From Paludibacter sp. (GTDB lineage Bacteria; Bacteroidota; Bacteroidia; Bacteroidales; Paludibacteraceae), in NCBI GenBank assembly GCA_009787075.1, contig WRGS01000141.1, positions 1-6,818 of the forward strand: DNA of 6,818 nucleotides, in the 5' to 3' direction. Shown here one piece after another: positions 4,861 to 6,818 of the stretch (within the stretch, counting starts at the first letter, position 1; each line of letters opens with the position of its first letter). A model generated the notes under the pieces. That model made no database searches and was not told the origin of the DNA. It was given only the letters and a program-made list of their open reading frames with translations. A program made the position numbers and the translations under genes.

Positions 4861-6327
4861 ATGAATAAGTTTTACATTTACAATACTTTAACGCGCAAAA
4901 AAGAAGAATTTATTCCACTTGCTCCGCCGTGTGTTGGGCTTTATGTCTGCGGACCGACCGTTTATGGCGATCCGCACCTTGGACACGCCCGCTCGGCAAT
5001 TACTTTCGATATTCTATTTCGATATTTGCAGCATTTGGGCTACAAAGTGCGATATGTGCGCAATATTACTGATGTTGGGCATTTACTTGGCGATGCCAAT
5101 GACGGCGAGGACAGGATTTTGAAAAAAGCGCGTTTAGAGCAACTTGAGCCAATGGAAGTGGCGCAATATTACACAAATCGTTATCATAAGGCAATGGAAA
5201 CTTTGAACGTTTTGCCGCCGTCTATTGAGCCGCACGCATCAGGGCATATTATTGAACAAATTGAATTTGTCAAAAAAATTATTGATGCAGGTTTTGCTTA
5301 CAATAGTAATGGTTCTGTGTATTTTGATGTGGAAAAATACAATTCAGAAACTCATTCTTACGGCGAACTTTCGGGGCGAAATATTGATGAACTTTTAGAA
5401 AATACGCGCACGCTCGAAGGTCAGGACGAAAAACGCAAAAGCGTTGATTTTGCTTTGTGGAAAAAAGCGTCGCCCGAACATTTGATGCATTGGAGTTCGC
5501 CTTGGAGTGAAGGTTTCCCCGGCTGGCATTTGGAATGTTCGGCAATGGGAACAAAATATTTGGGTGAAACTTTTGATATTCACGGCGGCGGAATGGATTT
5601 GATTTTTCCGCATCACGAGTGTGAAATTGCACAGTCGAAAGCCGCGCTCGGACACGAAACTGTGCGTTATTGGATGCATAACAATATGATTACCATCAAC
5701 GGACAAAAAATGGGAAAATCGCTTGGAAATTCTATTTTACTTGAAGAATTTTTTAATGGAAAACATAATTTGCTCACTCAGGCATATAGCCCAATGACGA
5801 TTCGATTTTTCATTTTGCAGGCGCATTACCGTTCTACGCTTGACTTTTCAAATGAGGCTTTGCAGGCATCGGAAAAGGGTTTATTGCGACTTTTGGAAGC
5901 AAACGAGCGGTTGCAAAAAATTACACCCGCAGCCGCAACAACTGTTCAGGTTGGCGGTTTGCGCGAAAAATGCGAAGAGGCGATGGCTGACGATTTGAAC
6001 ACGCCGATTGCCATTGCATTGCTTTTTGATGCTGCAAGGGAAATTAACAAAATTTTTGACGGCAATGGAACGATTTCTCAAACTGATTTAGACGAATTAA
6101 AATCAATTTTTGAGGTTTTTATAAATGATATTTTGGGAATAAAAACTGATTTCGACAGCGGAAAATCTTATGAATCTTATCGCAAAGCCGTTGATTTGTT
6201 GCTTGAAATTCGTTTGCAGGCAAAGCAAAACAAAGACTGGGCAACTTCGGATAAAATTCGCAATACGCTGACCGATTACGGATTTACCATAAAAGACACA
6301 AAAGACGGCTTTGAATGGAGTGTGTAA
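4861..6327 (+). CDS. cysS: Cysteinyl-tRNA synthetase
   Basis: This cytoplasmic class I aminoacyl-tRNA synthetase activates cysteine with ATP and charges tRNA-Cys. The 488-residue product has the expected length and all key motifs. The HIGH-type motif is PHLGH at 38-42. The zinc ligands that recognise the cysteine thiol are Cys30 (YVCGPTVYG), Cys226 (HLECSAMG), His251 (FPHHECE) and Glu255; the 226-251-255 spacing equals that of the E. coli enzyme (209-234-238). The KMSKS loop is KMGKS at 283-287, a Gly-for-Ser form that I believe is common in Bacteroidota. A helical region follows, then a C-terminal anticodon-binding part ending WATSDKIRNTLTDYGF and FEWSV. The frame is intact and ATG 4861 is the natural start. 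It stands alone, with a terminator before it and an insertion-sequence end just after it. Confidence 0.97.
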   Translation: MNKFYIYNTLTRKKEEFIPLAPPCVGLYVCGPTVYGDPHLGHARSAITFDILFRYLQHLGYKVRYVRNITDVGHLLGDANDGEDRILKKARLEQLEPMEVAQYYTNRYHKAMETLNVLPPSIEPHASGHIIEQIEFVKKIIDAGFAYNSNGSVYFDVEKYNSETHSYGELSGRNIDELLENTRTLEGQDEKRKSVDFALWKKASPEHLMHWSSPWSEGFPGWHLECSAMGTKYLGETFDIHGGGMDLIFPHHECEIAQSKAALGHETVRYWMHNNMITINGQKMGKSLGNSILLEEFFNGKHNLLTQAYSPMTIRFFILQAHYRSTLDFSNEALQASEKGLLRLLEANERLQKITPAAATTVQVGGLREKCEEAMADDLNTPIAIALLFDAAREINKIFDGNGTISQTDLDELKSIFEVFINDILGIKTDFDSGKSYESYRKAVDLLLEIRLQAKQNKDWATSDKIRNTLTDYGFTIKDTKDGFEWSV

Positions 6328-6368
6328 AATAATTACAAATTATTAGAAAAATTTAAAAATTTATTTGC

Positions 6369-6388
6369 AATTTATGCGAATCACGGGT
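6369..6388 (+). repeat. Terminal inverted repeat (left end) of the second IS982-like element
   Basis: AATTTATGCGAATCACGGGT matches the reverse complement of 334-353 at 19 of 20 positions. It sits 41 bases after the cysS stop, at the outer edge of the second transposase relic, which has the same orientation as the first. Its last bases form the left arm of the hairpin at 6383-6400. Confidence 0.8.
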
Positions 6389-6406
6389 AAAAAAGCCCGT
6401 TTTTTT
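6383..6406 (+). terminator. Intrinsic terminator of cysS, built from the IS end
   Basis: ACGGG (6383-6387) pairs with CCCGT (6396-6400), with an A-rich loop that a T-G wobble could shorten, followed by seven T (6400-6406). It is 56 bases after the cysS stop. The left arm lies inside the IS inverted repeat (6369-6388), so the element brought in or completed this terminator. Confidence 0.65.
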
Positions 6407-6423
6407 ATTTAATTTTATAGTTA

Positions 6424-6762
6424 AAAATCTTTAAAATCAAGAAAATTCATAATTTTGCCCGTCATTACTTGCACGATTGATTTCCAAATTTTAACTTCAT
6501 ATAAAAAATTTAACAACCGTTTAAATATCTTAAACATAATATTTTACGATATTTCTCTTGATATTATCTCAAACAAAATTCCCGAAAATGCGCAATTTCA
6601 AACTCAAATGATTGATTCTTTGCCCATTATTACCTGCAAACAACGTAATCGAACCGCAAAAGTTGCTATAGATTACGTTGATAAAGGTTTCTGTTCTATA
6701 AAAAAATGTACTATTTCGTCTTGCAACTTCTGTTAATACTCTTTCTTTTGTCCACCCCTTAA
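6424..6762 (+). pseudogene. IS982-like DDE transposase, multiply frameshifted
   Basis: Three pieces of one protein can be read in order. The first (6424-6477) gives KIHNFARHYLHD and stops at TGA 6478-6480, where relatives have tryptophan (DWFP). The second, in the frame of 6482, gives LTSYKKFNNRLN and then IDSLPIITCKQRNRTAKVAI and VDKGFCSIKK; the Asp of DSLPI (6614-6616) matches the first catalytic DDE residue. The third, from ATG 6706, gives MYYF and then poorly matching sequence to TAA 6760-6762. The first shift needs one base fewer in the AAATTTT run near 6490; the second needs one more A in the seven-A run at 6700-6706. The start of the gene and everything after the MYYF motif are missing or unrecognisable. 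This relic keeps the middle that the copy at the left end has lost. Confidence 0.75.
6433..6476 (+). repeat. 44-bp direct repeat, right copy
   Basis: It matches 31-74 at 43 of 44 positions, in the same orientation and the same transposase frame. The two copies are 6.4 kb apart and flank porZ and cysS, so they could recombine and delete the interval, although 44 bp is short for that. Essential cysS would select against the loss. Confidence 0.9.
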
Positions 6763-6795
6763 TAAGAGCATTTTCTAAAGAACTTCCCCCCCGCT

Positions 6796-6818
6796 CGGCG
6801 TAGGCTCCGCCTACGTCG
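6796..6818. repeat. GC-rich palindrome cut by the window end
   Basis: CGTAGGC (6799-6805) and GCCTACG (6809-6815) form a perfect 7-bp stem around TCC. The stem continues outward through a G-T pair (6798, 6816) and two more base pairs to the last base of the window. It is preceded by a run of seven C (6786-6792). The base composition is quite unlike the AT-rich surroundings. It may be a REP-like or other dispersed palindromic repeat. Confidence 0.6.

Larger units (their letters stand above)
6369..6795 (+). mobile_element. 5' part of a second decayed IS982-like element
   Basis: The element begins with the inverted repeat at 6369 and continues into a wrecked transposase. Only about 35 bases separate the repeat from codons that normally lie some 60-70 residues into the protein, so the start of the gene is deleted. 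Recognisable homology fades after about 6760, and a GC-rich palindrome follows at 6796. The right end is not in the window, so the end coordinate is approximate. Confidence 0.65.

Noticed and set aside
5279..5706. Minus-strand open frames within cysS
   Set aside because: The + strand encodes an intact CysRS with all motifs, so these are shadows.
1..6818. Composite transposon carrying porZ and cysS between two IS982-like copies
   Set aside because: Both copies are wrecked and truncated, no outer ends are visible, no target duplication is seen, and the cargo is housekeeping or core genes. Two independent insertions are simpler.
1..6818. tRNA, rRNA or CRISPR arrays
   Set aside because: No TTCGA-type T-loop in a cloverleaf context, no rRNA-like stretch and no regularly spaced repeats were found.

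Overview
The window looks like a fragment of a Bacteroidota chromosome, most likely from Bacteroidales or a related lineage that carries the type IX secretion system (T9SS). The evidence is a full-length PorZ with a Por-type C-terminal sorting domain, several -7 boxes of the Bacteroidota form TAnnTTTG, weak Shine-Dalgarno sequences, AT-rich DNA, and transposase relics of types common in this phylum.

Layout. Positions 1-353 are the 3' end of a decayed IS982-like insertion sequence, ending in its terminal inverted repeat. Eight bases later (362-700) begins a small secreted protein of unknown function. porZ (879-3248) follows, with its own candidate promoter. From 3249 to 4860 there is a roughly 1.6-kb degraded region. 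It holds a promoter and N-terminal stub of an IS4-type (DUF4372) transposase, a basic plus transmembrane reading-frame remnant, an intact 58-residue single-pass membrane ORF, a lipoprotein relic stopped at codon 2, and an AT-rich stretch with a possible small RNA unit (promoter-like box, tandem palindromes, strong intrinsic terminator). cysS (4861-6327), an intact cysteinyl-tRNA synthetase, has its own candidate promoter. Its likely terminator is built from the inverted repeat of a second copy of the IS982-like element, whose wrecked 5' part runs from 6369 almost to the end. The last 23 bases are a GC-rich palindrome unlike the rest of the window.

How the genes work together. porZ and cysS are separate transcription units with no direct functional link. 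PorZ belongs to the cell-surface attachment complex of the T9SS (PorU, PorV, PorQ, PorZ), and CysRS is a housekeeping enzyme. The material between and around them is mostly mobile-element debris. The two IS982-like relics lie in the same orientation and share an inverted repeat (19 of 20 positions) and a 44-bp internal block (43 of 44), so they are copies of one element that decayed by different deletions.

I found no convincing new multi-gene system. The items most worth a second look are the candidate small RNA upstream of cysS, the 58-residue membrane ORF, the unknown secreted protein beside porZ, the IS end acting as the cysS terminator, and the terminal palindrome.
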